64,000 bases of DNA, taken from Heterodera schachtii. Taxonomy: Eukaryota; Nematoda; Chromadorea; Rhabditida; Heteroderidae. A program made the translations under genes and the position numbers. The notes under the pieces are model-generated. The model did no database searches, was not told the origin of the DNA, and saw only the letters and a list, made by a program, of their open reading frames with translations. This document shows, piece after piece, positions 33,050-46,165 of this stretch. How positions within the stretch are numbered: position 1 is the first letter of the stretch; every line of letters starts with the position of its first letter. The stretch covers positions 198,157 to 262,156 of the forward strand of contig SIJG01000139.1 in assembly GCA_023374025.1 (NCBI GenBank), written 5' to 3'.

Positions 33050-34603
33050 TTACCAACTTTCACATTCGGCCATATATTCACCCTCAGCCCGTTGTTCGCA
33101 GATCAATGAGGGCAATGAATAGCGCAAAAATTGCATTGTTTCAATGCTCACATTATTCACCAAAATCCACGGCACAAATTGATGCTGAAATATTTGCCAA
33201 AGTTTGGAGTCATTGAATCCAAATTATTGTTTTAGTGAAACCAATTTCTTCGGAAGAGCAGGACAAACTCAATTAGCCAGAAGCCAAAAATAAAATTGGT
33301 TTTTGTCTTTAAAAAAAATTGATGATAATTCTCTTAATTTGTATGAAATGGAAATTTTTTGAATGTTTGGCATAACTTTCGATTTATTTGAATTTTCAGG
33401 CTAATAAAAAAATAAATTTTTAAATCTGTCACTGACCTTATTTGGCCAAATTGTTTTCGTTTTATCTGCAGCTAAATTTTGCAAAAGGATGCCTTCCGAT
33501 CCGTCAAAACATTGCCTTTAAAAAGATAAGAAGAAATAAATATAATAAACCGAAATTCATAATACGTAATCCGATCAAGCACAAATTTTCCAGGATTGAT
33601 CAAATTGAAGCAAAGTTTTGTTGCGTCATCAAATTTCACATTTTCATAAAGTAACGTCTCCAAACAGTACACCAAAGGCATTGGGTCATTCATGTAATTG
33701 ATGGCACAAGACTGACATAATAAATTTATTAGGACATTATTAAAAATTTAAATCATTTAGACTATTAAATACCCCAAATAGTAGGCATGGAAGTTAATTA
33801 ATTTGACAAATTTAGGAAACGACTAAATACTTAGTTTCTAAAATATAACTATAGGAAAAAAAAGTCTAATGGAATTGGTATATAATCGTTATGGCGTACT
33901 TGAAATTTGTTTATACGGCATTCTTCTGTGCCATGTTGACACGTGAAATGAGTACCATTCTGAAAAAATCACTTAAATTAAAAAAGGCATAAATTTAAAA
34001 CGCTAAATTTTTTGCTCACTGTTTTTGCGTTTCCATAAGGGACCAGCTCCAATTTGATGTGTGTTCTGAAGCGATTGTACACATTGAACAGTGTGTCTCT
34101 GATGAACCGTTGGCAAAAAGGGCCTAAATTAAGGGATTACTGTAGCTTATTGGTTATTTGATGTTATCAAATTTAGAAAATCGATTAGTTCAGTAATATT
34201 TCGCCAATATTTAATTAATTGACTGACAAATCAGGTAAAAGCATGTAACTTTTTTGACAAAAAACACACATAAGCTTTCATAAAGCAAAGTGATGTGCAA
34301 CGGTTTGTAACGCACGGCATCGTCATGCTTTCTGCACAAATTACTGGTGCCGCATTTGTAACGGACAAATTTGGTACACCAAAGCGCCGGTGGCAACGCG
34401 GCACAATCAATGGCACTCAGCGAAATGTCATCAGCAAGAACATTTGTTAAATTTGGTAATGAATTTGAATTTTGATCATTGGCATTGAGCAATTGTGGTG
34501 GCAGAATGGGCACAGTTGCTGCGCTGACGACGACCAAAGTCGGTAGAAAAATGGCCACGAGTTTTGCCATGGCCGGAAGCAGCAAAATGCTTTTATTTGA
34601 CAT
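33050..34603 (-). CDS. GILT-family thiol reductase, copy 2
   Basis: Six minus-strand exons: 34603-34270, 34123-34020, 33959-33900, 33711-33566, 33515-33437, 33184-33050 (TAA); about 285 residues. Exons 4 and 5 are 146 and 79 nt, identical in length and phase to copy 1, which proves a shared origin. The start at 34603 gives MSNKSILLLPAMAKLVAIFLPTL, a signal peptide; a longer in-frame start exists at 34696. The splice of exons 1 and 2 creates the active site CPFC (Asp to Phe relative to copy 1's CPDC). VPYGNAK, CQHGTEEC, SCAINYMNDPM and FVPWILVN follow. The sequences have diverged well beyond recent duplication. The Phe in the redox motif could change redox potential or substrate range, an inference. 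Confidence 0.9.
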
Positions 34604-34726
34604 ATGATTCTCCACTGAAATTGTTATGGAGAAACAAAAATTGCAATTGCTATATTTAAAATTCGTTATGGCCAAGGCTAGGGCATTTTCGGACATTTGT
34701 GGCGCTCACAATCCGCAGCAGGCACA

Positions 34727-34877
34727 TTAAATATTGTTTTTTTTTTCTATTTTCCACAATTTTTCAATAATTTTCCGCACGGAATACAGTTTTCTTACCA
34801 GTGATTCTTTAGTATCGGTACCGTCGAAATTGAAAATCCGATAGCGATCTTTCACTTTTTTGAAAAGGTACCGGGAG
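34727..34877 (-). CDS. Orphan exon candidate between GILT copy 2 and the SIN1-like gene
   Basis: After a CTTTCAG acceptor a minus frame reads SRYLFKKVKDRYRIFNFDG and onward. It either splices at a GTAAGA donor (near 34797) or runs to a stop at 34727. The composition is coding-like, but no partner exon is evident. It may be an alternative last exon of the SIN1-like gene (stop 35688), an unused exon of the GILT gene, or chance. Confidence 0.3.
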
Positions 34878-35687
34878 CTGAAAGACACGGTAATTATAAT
34901 GCAATTAATTATATGGCCATAAGAATTAAAAAGTGAAAGAGAGTCCCAAAAAGCAAAAAAAAATGATAAATTTATTCCAAACAAATTCAAACAAATGAAC
35001 AGAACATAAAATCAAACGAATGTTCACAGTAGTGTTCAGAATGATAAGAAAAATTATAATTATTTAAGGCAAATTAAGAAATCGATTGAAAATTGGTTAA
35101 TGGGAATATATTTATTAACCAATTATCAAAATTTTGGCAAATAAAAATGGCATTTACTAATGAGGGAATTCATAGCGAAGATCGGATTTTTGTGAGTTAG
35201 ACTAGCCGCTTTATTCATTTATTTGTTATTGTATTTAATAGTGTTAAACGAAACCGTTCGGTTGATTTTTGTTAAAACCAGGACCAGATTGACCGGAAAC
35301 AGAAAAACCGGTGTCAGAAATTCTGAAAATTTTGCATTCGAACAACAACATACCCCCTAAATATTTAGTTTGTCTTGAATTCTTACCAGTGCTTTTTTTG
35401 TGTGCACACTACGTTCCGCCCACAGTTCACAAAGTTTTAAAAAAAATAGCATGTTTTCTTGACTTTTTTAAAAATTCTGTTTAAGTTTTCTTCGGGGGGG
35501 GGGATTACAGTATGTCCCTTAAGGTTACAATACCCAACCATAAAAGCGACAAAATATATTTAGATTTATATGAAAAGAGACTAGAAGTCAGCGATAATCA
35601 TACTAGAAGAATAGAGGATAGTCCTGTTGATTAATGGAAAGCGGGGAATTTCTTGGCATGGCATTCCGCTACCCGTGCGAACGTTGT

Positions 35688-38600
35688 TCATTTGCTGGCA
35701 TTATGAGGCCATTTGAGCGGAAACGGAAGCATTGCTGACAGCCGATTCAGATGCCGTTTCTGCTGCTGCTGTTTTCGTTGATCAGTTGGCAAATCTTTAC
35801 TAAATTGATCAGCTTTTGCTGTTGCCGGTGAAAATGGTGGAAAAGTGGACGAGGAAGAGACGGTCGAAATTGTTTCGGGATGAAAGTGACCATCACCACT
35901 AGCAGAAGTGAAAAGTTGTTGCGCAGTAGCTGAAGTTGGCATCATCGTCAGCAAGGATGACGATATCGTTCCACCTGTTGTACTGCTTGAAGGGGCTATT
36001 GGATTTTGTTGCTGCTGTGCGTCAGTCAATCGGTGGTGTTGCTGTTGTTTGATAGTGCCAAATGCTCGTTCAACAGCAACCACTGGCCTAATTGAAGCAC
36101 CGGACGAATGTTGGTAAAGCGCGTGCACAGCCGACGGACGATGGTCAAGCAGTTCACTGAGCTGGAAATTGCAAGAGAGTGAGTGGCAATTTCTTGGCAA
36201 TAAATCGGTTTCAAAGCGGAAAAACAGGTTTTGACCCAAAATCAAAAATTCTTTCTCGACATTTTTGAAGGTTGGCCAAAATCTATTAATGCCAATTTGT
36301 AGAGGACCGATGAGGCTAATAAAATGAAATAAAGCAGGCTTTTTCTCAAGCCAAATTTGTTGAGATTTTTTCATAAAATTTGGAGAGGATTAATATTTAT
36401 CGGACAACCCAATATTAAGACCAAGAGATCATGTCGAAAATCCCAAATTTTTCGACACATTTAATTCAGATGCCAAAGGACAAATGTCGAGTTGTAAAAT
36501 GCCAAAATCCGATGGAAAGATTCCTTCTATCCGAATGCTCACCCGTACACCGATGTTCCACGCTTCGTGGCCAGCCGTCTCGATGAGCAATGTTTTCCAA
36601 ATGCAGCATTTAAATATGGCAAAAACATACTCAGCAGTCAGTTGCTGTTGTTGGAGATGGACAAGACGCTTTTGAACTTTTGGTGATAGTGAGCAACAAA
36701 GCCAAATGATGCGCACAGTTCGACGAGCTGAAAATGCGCGAATAGGCTAATAACACAGAGATTCGGTTTAGATTGGCAAAATTACAACTGATCAACCTTC
36801 GGCGGGGGAGGGGGAATCCAAAGAATTTTGCTCTTTTGACATTAAATAATTTTCAGGAACAATTAAATAAATTTTGTTTTTATAGAGGATTGCCCTAAAT
36901 TAGGTTAGACCAGCCACAATTTTTGATGTATAAACAAAATGGATAGGTCAAATAATTTTTTGAAAATTCAATTAATCCTTTTACACCCGAACACAAACAA
37001 CCCCTCTACCCCGCGGAATAGTGCAATTTTTTAAAAATTTTTTCAATTGTTTTAACAATTTCTATATTAAAATTTGCTAAATTTCCCATGACGGCGCCAA
37101 TCAGCACTCGACTTAACCTTTGAATATTAAAATTTTTAATAAAATGATATTTTTTAATGAAAATCTGCTGAAAAATGTTATTTTATTTCGCCTCACTTAA
37201 ATTTTGAAAATAAACTGGATGAAAAAAAGCATTTTTGGCAGAGGGAAAACCAAAAAACAGGCGTTTCGTCCGTTGACGCTTCCCCGAGGACCTGGGCCTA
37301 ATTATGGCTCCCACCTGCCGATCGTTGCTCAGAATGAGGCGGCACTTCGGCAGCCGCGACCAATTCCCATGGGATGCGTTTGTTCTGTTGGCCGCCTCTC
37401 TTCAAAATGGCCGCTGAATTTTTGTGGTGTCCATTTTCCATGCTTTGCTCGGTCGCAGTTGGCACAACTTCAAGACAATGTTCGCGGAGAACTTTAAAAA
37501 ATAATTTTCAATTTTTAAGTCCATTTTGTGCCTTTTAGCTGATGCATTTTTTCAAAATATTTCTGTTATCACTATGTTTATGAGATGTAAATATGGGACT
37601 AATTAATTTATTAATTCCAATTTTATGAAATTATATTTAAAAAACAAATATTTAATTCCTTCACTGTTCTTCAATGTGCAACGATCAACTGTAATTTTTT
37701 AAAATAATATATTATTATAATTTAGAAAGTTGCAAAACCATATATGTAAATGATTGGAATAAATAATAAATTAGTCCTATATTTATTTACATCTTATATA
37801 CTTGATGGCAGATTTAGGAAACGCCCACATTGTGTTTTGCGTTTGTTAGAAAAATTTAAATTGGCGGAATTTTTCCAGCACGTATATTATGTACACGCCT
37901 TTTTAGCTAAACTACCCAAAAATTAACAGGTTTTTGATAAAAAAGGAAAAAAACGATGAGTATACATTTCGTACTGTTTCGCCAGATACACACCTAGTCT
38001 AGCTGGCGTTTTGGGCTTAAAACGGTGCATTCTGTTCACTGCGTACTGTCCCAACGCAATGCCCTTTTCAGTGCCGACAATTGCCCCTCTTTGGCACTGT
38101 TGCTGATGTAAGAATTGTGCCAATCGAAGCTCCGAAATGTCATGGTCCAAAGCAGTGGTCATTGAGTTGAAAGAAGCTTTGGCATTATTTCTGGCTTGAT
38201 TATGTTCTTGTAGAAAGTGATTTTGGCAAATTTTCGCAGCAGAAGCACTTTGAACTGTCGACATTGTGAGTGGCGGCCAATTAGCGGCTTTCAATGTGCG
38301 CTTTTTGCCGGCCTCCAAATCGCCGAAACGGCCCGAGGCGATGTTGATCATTGATCGACTTTGCGTCAATGATGGCCGCTGACCGGCGACGGCACTGAAG
38401 CAGATGCCATTCTGTTGTGCCAATGGCGACATCAGCTGATCGCCCCGCGCACTGTTCAGCCGAAGCAGCACAAAATCATGTGTGCCAATGGAGCACAGAG
38501 AGTTGGCCAAGTCAAGCGCATGTCCCGGCTTGTCATAAGTCTCGAGCACATAGTCAGCATCTGTTCCAATTGAAATGGTGGTCTGATTAATTAATTAACA

Positions 38601-41600
38601 TTGACAAATTACATAATCGTTTATGGCCAGAACGAGTGCCGAAATGGACGGCAAGATCCAAAATTGAAGTAAATATCGAAATCACTCAATACTATTAATT
38701 ATACCATTCTTTTAAGATTGTTATCTATATGTATAGTAATAAGATTAGCGATAATTTGGTAATCCTTTTAGTGAAACTATGCAAAATTCGGCACTCGTAA
38801 TGGTGGCATTTGTGCAGCGCTCCCAAGTTTTTTTTTTTCAAATTAAGGAAAAAGCGCTAAAATTCAGCTTTGTGGCGAGGCGTCCGATGGTGCCGGTATG
38901 AGTGGAGAGGAAAATTTGAAAATTTTATCAGTTGATAAACATTTGCACAAAAATAGGCATTATTATTTTCGGGTAAAATTGTAAATTTTTAAGAGAAATA
39001 ACTCCAAGAATTTGTTGCTTTAAAAATATTGTCCGATTTTCAAAAGGCAGATAAATCTGAAAAATCAGGACACTTGGGAGCGCTGGATTTGTGATAAATC
39101 GAAATTGGTAATGCCTAAGAAATGGTTGGCATTGTCTTGGAACAGCCTTTGGTCATCCGCCTTTTTGCGCTCCATAGCATAGTCAAACAGCTGCTTCAAC
39201 GGCACATCCAAACTGTCCAATTGTACGGCGTAACAGCGACCATCCGTCAAAAATCTGAAATTAATAAGCACAAATTGCCATTTTCCAATTGTAAAAAATA
39301 TAGTTAGAATTAGATTTTACAGTTGGAATAATATCAGAAAAAAAGAAAAGTCGAAATAATTAAAGGGCCTTTTTAGACAGTGAAAAGTAAAACAATGAAT
39401 GGCGGGCGAAGTATTGTACTATGAAAACTACAATCCATTTAATGATATTGGAAAATACAGCTTAATTAATGCTTTTTTAAATCGGAGCAACTCGAATTTG
39501 TGAAGGTGTTCGGATCAGCTAAAATTTGTGAAACCACCAAAATACAAACTTCGCTTTGAAAATGGGATCTTTATTTACATAATTTTTGTAAAAAAATGTC
39601 AAATTTTTGAGAATATCCCCCCTCTGCCCTCGGGTTGCCCATTACTGTTAATGAGTCCCCCTCATTTGCCTCTCCACCCATTTATCATAGAATGGATTAA
39701 ACAATCTGCTGATCAAATGCATTTTTGCTTGATCAACAATATAAGTGGGTCAGACCGACATGTTCGCTTGGAGCCGCCTGCCGTTGTCGCCGCCTCCGTC
39801 CGCCAACGACGCCTTTCTGCCGCTGCTGCATTTGCTGCTTCGCCTCCGCCGTCCGCGTCCGTCCCCCCGGGCGACCATTGCCAGCGCGGGAAAGCCGCAG
39901 TCGGCCACCAACCGTCGGCGGTCCTGCGGTGGCAACTCCGTGTCCAACTCCATGCTGTCCTCCTCCGCCAAAAACAGGTCGTACTGCGCGGGATGTTCAC
40001 TTAATTCAATTGGAGCGATTTTTGGAATTGGAAAACGGGAAAAGCCGGAGGTCAAGGTTTGGCCAACTGTGCCACGGTGGGGATTTTTGCCGAGATTGTC
40101 TTCCCTATTTTTTTATTGCCGATATTACTGAAATCATTCCGACCGCCGTCGAATTGATGAGAGAGGCAAAGTCTACCGCCTTGAAAGGTGTCTCGGAATC
40201 GGAAAAAACACCTGCCCAGCGGAATTAATAAAATGGTTATTCTTGAAAATGATATTCTTGACGAAATTTGTAAGAATTTTTCTTGCGTAATCTGTAGGTA
40301 CCACCCGCGGGCCAAACCTGCCTAATTAAATAAAAAGTCACAAAAATTTTTCTGCCGACCGATGACAAAAGAAAGGGTTGCCGCCAGGTTTATCAGTGCA
40401 GACTTTTCGCGAAATAGATGCCAAAAGCATTATCTTGATACAGAAAAACCCGGAAAAAGTTTTCGCGACTAAACAAAAAAGGCAAAGCAAAAGGGGACCC
40501 CTTTCGTTTAAGAATTTTCTAACTAATCAACCTTCAGCAGCAATTTGCCCATAAAACATAAATATTAATTTTTGCTATTAAATAAAAAAGAAATAATTAA
40601 AATTTTGAATGGGAAAAAGTTAAGTAATTTTATTGAAAAAAGTCTGTGTTAACAATCGAGCTCATAATTCCAATTTCGAATCATTGAGCTCCTCACAAGA
40701 GGAACCCTACCATAAGAGGTGTCAGAATTATTCCATTAATCACTGCTCGACGCGAAGCGAAACTGAACCAATGACTATAATAAGGTTGAACACAACAGGA
40801 GACACCACTTGACCACAAGTCAAATGAATGCAAACCCAAGTATAAGTAAATTTACGAATATAATTTTAAAAAAAATTTTCAGTAGCCAAAAATATGTGCC
40901 TCCCTCTACTCTGGTCAAGCCCAGTTCTTTTACTCGGAGTTTCCGTGTTTTTTTCCATAAAATCGCTTAAAATTTGTAACATTTGGATTGTCTTGCCCAT
41001 TTTATCCGTCCCTTCATTAATTAATTACCAAGGCGGTTCGCGTTGCTGGCGCGTGTAAATGTGACAGGCGAGTCCGATCAAATCGGCGATGCGCGCTGGT
41101 CGGACAATGTTCACGGGAAGCACGCAATTGGCGAGCGGAAAAACAATGGCAAAACGCTTTGAATTGGGCGAATTTGGCTAAAGGAAAAAGCAATATTTTT
41201 GGAATACAAAATGTCCAAATGGACTTTACAATGGCTTCAAATTTGGCAAATTCCACGAATGAGCAGGTGTCGTCCACTGCAACAGTTTCCGCCAAAAGCC
41301 TGACGAAAAAGTTTTTTAATAAGCGAGATTAAACCACGAAAAGAAAGGGCCAATTAGGTAATTAAATTAATCATTGTGTTATCTGATAATTATTTTCCAT
41401 TTCTTGTCTTGACCTGTGAAACTCTTTGTTGAACTTTTTTCTGTGCCATTTTTAAATATTTTATATATTATCTGATTTTATATTTCTGCACAATTCCACA
41501 CTTTTTTCATACATTTTGAGAGAAGTTACAACTCTTGGAAATGAAACAAATCGGACCCTTAAAAAGCTCATTTACCACAAAAATCCATAAATACCTAATT

Positions 41601-44077
41601 GATTTCGTTGAGTCACACCTAATAATTTCCATTCAATTTATTAAGGGGTCCGGCCATGTAAATTAAGGCCTTTTTTTGCTTTTTGAAACCGCTTTTTTGC
41701 GGCGCGCATTTTCAACAAAAAAAAAAGATTTAGCTGCGGTGCCGAAAGAAGCTGCCGCGATTTTTAATTTTTAATGCAATTTGTTAGTAAATTTTGTCCA
41801 AAAATGACATATAGGCGAATTTGAGCCAATTTTTTTTTATAGAAATAAGGATTTTATGGGCCGACGGTACAAATTGGCGCCGCCGCTGAAAAAAAAAAGA
41901 GTACACCATTTCTATTTGGTTTATTATTATAGCAGGAATTGCCATGCATTTGGACCCATTTTGAGAATGTGTTTAAAATAATGGCACGACTATACACGGC
42001 ACACACCTCGTGGTCATTGAACTGTGCCGCCCATTGGTGCCCATTTTTATTGTGCCCGATGTTCCGGGCTGTTCCTCTTGGTCTTCTTCTGCTGCTGCTG
42101 TTATTTGTCTTGGCTCAAAACGAATCTCTCCACCTCTGCTTGTCGGTGGTCTCTGCTGGAGAATTTAAATTTAAATGTGTTAAAATTTTTCATAGCCTAT
42201 GGCCGTGAGATTCTTTTGCCTGAATTAACAAATTTTAAATGAATTCATGTTTCTACAAATTGCATTTTATTTTATGAGTCCAATTAATTAGCCATTCTTG
42301 ATTTTTTGAACCATAACTTTATTCTTCTTGAACAGCCCCTATGTTTTTAGTATCATTCAAAAGCACTAAGTCTGGAGAAGGCTATAATAGCTGAAAAGAA
42401 AAAAAGACTCAAAAAAATTGTAAAATATTTCAAGAATTGTCTTAATCCGGGGAAGTGCCCATTAAGGCCCGATAAAAGCATGCCGTCGCTTTGGTGCCAA
42501 TTCGGCGCACATTTCGCTGCTCAAAATCGGCCAATTTGGCCATTAGTCGAGCCCGGACACGTTCATTAAGTGCTGTGGATGAATCGGCCAAAGCATCGGA
42601 GGGACCGCCTCTGTCGAACCTTCGACCACTGCTGAGCAAATGCCGCTGAGAAATTTTTTTATGAGACACAAACAAATTTATTTAATGAAGCATAATGATT
42701 AATTAGTAGAGTAATTAAGCATTGATTCAAATGGCCAAAACTGTTGGGCTGTTTTGACGAACAATTCAATTATAGCCAGAGCTTTTGGTATTCTATGAGA
42801 ATCATTTTGAAAATGAGTCAATGCAAGTTTAGTTAGACCATTTTTTGGTGGAGGACAAATGGGCGCAGCCCCGGTTTTTGGAGTATAATTTCTTTACTAG
42901 TTGTTCTATAACCGAATTATTTTTGTCATTAGAAAATCCTAATGTAAGAGAAAGAGTCCTCTATTAATCTGCCAAATTTCAAAAAAAATTCATTATGTTT
43001 CCAAAAAAGTTATGACCTAATAATGTACGGAAAAAGCCAGTTTTTTGGAAGTTTTTTTGGTAATAAATTTTTTTTTAAACCTTAAGATACAATAAAGAAA
43101 AAGTTCAAAATTTTTGTTGCTTTGAACTTTTTTGAGTGGGCTTTTGAATAGGTTTAAGTAATTTTAACCCAAATGTTTATAAATTAACTCAAAATAATTC
43201 GATTATTTTTGTTTTCTCTTAAAAAATACTATAAATTAACTCAAAATAATTCGATTATTTTTGTTTTCTCTTAAAAAATACCAACAAAGGCCGTTTCTCG
43301 TCCTGCTCCAGCCAACAGTCCCATCCATCATCATCTTCATCATCATCATCATTTCCTCCATTTTTTGCCTTTCCCTTCAGCACCAATTCTAATGGCAAAC
43401 TTTCCGCTGGTGCACGCCTTAGGGTGAAAATTTGAAAAAAAATTTCTTCGAGTTTTCTAATTTGATTTTTTTTTTTAATTCCAACAAATTTTCTGCGTCC
43501 CATACATGTGGGCAAACCTCAGATTCATATACAAGGCATAACACTGGGGGGCTTTAAAGCAAAGCCTAAAACATTTGCCTGGGAGCCGAATGAATTTTTG
43601 TTAGCCAACTTTTTGTACCTGGACACATTCGTCGTTATCATTCAAACAAATTTAAAATTAATTAAATTATTTTATACTATCTTGTTTAAATATTGTTGGT
43701 TTTTTTTGCTTCTCTTTGAATTAAAATTCGACATTTTGAAAAAAAGCCTGGCCCTTGTTCCATGTTAGACCTGAAATTGCATTTTCTGGACAAAAAAAAA
43801 TCCAGGAAAACCCATGTCAAGGGAAAAACCAAGTAGCCTAAAAATGGCATGGACCCAAGAAAACCCAGGCCTTGGGACCCAGGTCTCAAGTCGAACTCTA
43901 CTCGATATAATGATGGGACGCACAAAATGCTAATGAATAATGTAAGACAAAACCCTAATTTAGCAACCTCCGCGGGGGTTGGATTATTTGTGCACTGAGA
44001 TGGGCTGATGAGTTGTCGTGCAGTGTCAAATTGTAACGGAGACAATCGATCAATTCCTCGGCGTCAAAGAAAGACAT
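35688..44077 (-). CDS. SIN1/MAPKAP1-like mTORC2 subunit
   Basis: Thirteen minus-strand exons whose phases all agree: 44077-43968, 43565-43518, 43417-43282, 42645-42511, 42155-42007, 41299-41230, 41177-41029, 39999-39760, 39254-39074, 38582-37994, 37491-37315, 36727-36543, 36161-35688 (TGA); total 2643 nt, 880 residues. ATG 44077 begins MSFFDAEELIDCLRYNL, like the SIN1 N terminus. CSFVEFAKFEAI and IVRPARIADLIGLACHIYT then LAEEDSMELDTELPP match the CRIM domain. FLTDGRCYAVQLDSLDVPL and YVLETYDKPGHALDL match the Ras-binding domain, and NRMHRFKPKTPARLVLREH enters the PH domain. SIN1 scaffolds mTORC2 and directs it to AKT-family kinases at membranes. The protein is longer than the about 520-residue human form because of a long Ser/Gln-rich linker before the PH domain and a low-complexity Gln/Ser/Thr C-terminal tail. 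Exon 4 choice and the last two exons are the least certain. Confidence 0.82.
40030..40230 (+). other. Unexplained G+C-richer patch in intron 7 of the SIN1-like gene
   Basis: The plus strand has two short frames that would join across a T-run at 40107-40113. They encode GLANCATVGIFAEI-type hydrophobic and then ADITEIIPTAVELMREAK-type helical sequence, ending at 40228. It might be a small decayed gene or processed copy. I recognise no family. Confidence 0.2.
43178..43281. repeat. 52-bp tandem duplication at a splice donor
   Basis: Two near-identical 52-bp units (43178-43229 and 43230-43281) contain TTCGATTATTTTTG and end in AAAAAATAC. The second unit supplies the donor of exon 3 of the SIN1-like gene, so a duplicate donor lies 52 bp further into the intron. 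Confidence 0.85.
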
Positions 44078-44398
44078 TGGCAGTGGCGATTAAAGAGAAT
44101 TGCCCAATTTAAAATCTTTTTTGATACATATTAATTAGTTTCAATTTAAAAAATTCAATGTTTTTAAGGCATTTAATTTTGCGTTTGCTAATTGTTGACT
44201 TTTAAATATTTTAAATTGGCATAATGAAATTGTTTTTTAATTAATTAACAGAGCCCGGTTATGGATGGATATTTGGGTAAATTAAAAAAAATAAGGGAAA
44301 AAATTTTCATGTTTTTTTGAAGGCCGAAAAAATTAACTAGCATTAAATTTTAACTAAATTTATTTTGATATTTATTCTTCATGAATTTTTTCAGAAGT

Positions 44399-44905
44399 GC
44401 CCAATTGATAAATACTGAATAGGGCACTCTGCTGGTGCCTTATTAATTTAAAATAAAGTAATTAATAAATCACTGAAAAGAGGGATATTATACAATAAAA
44501 ATTCTCTATTAGTGCCCAATCGAAAAATCACTGATTAGGGCTATTATACAATAAAAGTACTCTATTAGGCCCAATTGATAAATCACTGAATGGGGCTATT
44601 ATACAATAAAAATGCTCAATTAGTGCCCAATCGTTAAATCACTGAAAAGAGGGATATTATTCAATAAAAATGCTCAATTAGTGCCCAATCGTTAAATCAC
44701 TGAAAAGAGGGATATTATTCAATAAAAATGCTCAATTAGTGCCCAATCGTTAAATCACTGAAAAGAGGGATATTATTCAATAAAAATGCTCAATTAGTGT
44801 CCAATCGATAAAACACTGAAAAGAGTGATATTATACAATAAAAATGCTCAATTAGTGCCCAATCGAAAAATCACTGATTAGGGCGCTCGACTGGTGCCAT
44901 ATTTG
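44399..44905. repeat. 58-bp minisatellite
   Basis: About seven to eight units, each carrying TGCTCAATTAGTGCCCAATC, then AAATCACTGAAAAGAGGG, then ATTATNCAATAAAAA. Central units (about 44610-44780) are nearly identical and outer ones are diverged. Both edges carry a related GGGC(A/G)CTC..CTGGTGCC phrase. The spacing has no unique spacers, so it is not a CRISPR array. Confidence 0.9.
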
Positions 44906-45734
44906 CATATAAAAGTAGAAATTATCTGAATAAAAGGCAAGGCAAAAAAAAAAAAAAAAATTACATTTATTTTCTTTTTTAGAAAAAAAACTCATTATTT
45001 CACTTTGTTTATTTTTTATTGAATATTTTAATTTTTTGGTTAATTCAAATGTTTTATTATGATTTATATTTTAAAAATGATGAACTTTTTTTTTCTTCTT
45101 TTTTCTTTATTTTTGTTAAGCTATTTCAAAAAACCAATTGATTAATTATTAGTTTTCATTGATGAGCGGAAGTTTCAAAACTCTTTAACCAAAATATAAT
45201 TATGAATTTCACATGAAAAATGATGAATTCATTTTCTTTTTTACAGTTTTATGCATTTCCTGTTAATATTATTGCCACTTTGGATAGATGGAATTTTTCA
45301 AAATGCCCTGAATTTTGAGAATCATAAGACTTTGGCACTCCATAAATTATAAAATGCCAATAAAATTATCTTTTTACTATCCTTAAATTTTTTATTTTAT
45401 TACTAAAACTAAGTGAAAAGGCAGTTTACTTATTTATGAATGCATAATATTATAGTAAATCTCTTAAAAATCTGTCAAAATTTCCAAGAGTTTCTCAGAA
45501 AAGCCTTTGACCCATTGGTTTTCAATTCTTTGCAAAAACATTTTCGAATAAAAATTTGAATTGTTGGCGCTATATTAAAAAAAAAAACTCAAAATGTTTA
45601 ATATTTAATGTGACGGAATGGAAAATTTTAATTTTTTAGAAAAAATTCAATTAAGCTATATTTTTAAACTAAATAATTTTTTCTAAAATTCAAAATCGAA
45701 AAATTTAGACACTAGAATAGCGAGTTTATGAATT

Positions 45735-46165
45735 TTTTCGGACGTCTGAGGACATCAGCTTAAAATTGGCATTGTTGTAATTCTGGGTTCGTATGATTCC
45801 TCAAAATTCCGGACATCTCAAGACATCAGTTTCCCGATTTCCAAATCAGGGCAAATCTAAAAAATGAGAAATTACAGCAAAACCGATTTGCATGTCCCAA
45901 TTTTTTATTTTGTCCTGATTTGGAAATATGCAATCTGATATCCTGAGATGTCCGGAATTTCGAGGATCATTGCCAATTTTGGCATGTCCCAATATTTTAT
46001 TTTGTCCTGATTTGGAAATATGCAATCGTGTATCCTGAGATGTCCGGAATTTCGAGGATCATTGCCAATTTTGGCATGTCCCACTGTTTTAAATTTGTCC
46101 TGGTTTGGAAATAGGCATTCTTGTGTTCTAAGATGTCCTCAGTTTTGATGATCATGAGAACTTGG
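45735..46165. repeat. 92-bp tandem repeat with an inverted partial copy
   Basis: Direct units start at 45890, 45982 and 46074 (exactly 92 bp apart), containing GCATGTCCCA, TTTTGTCCTGATTTGGAAAT and GAGATGTCCGGAATTTCGAG. Upstream, 45735-45870 carries the same phrases in reverse complement (CCGGACATCTCAAGACATCA, CCAAATCAGGGCAAAT), so the block could fold back on itself. Confidence 0.85.

Noticed and set aside
39713..40131. Plus-strand Pro/Arg-rich open frames near 39.8 kb
   Set aside because: They mirror the minus-strand CRIM-domain exon of the SIN1-like gene and have no splice support.
44399..44905. CRISPR-like repeat array
   Set aside because: Units are contiguous 58-bp repeats without unique spacers in a eukaryotic genome; it is a minisatellite.
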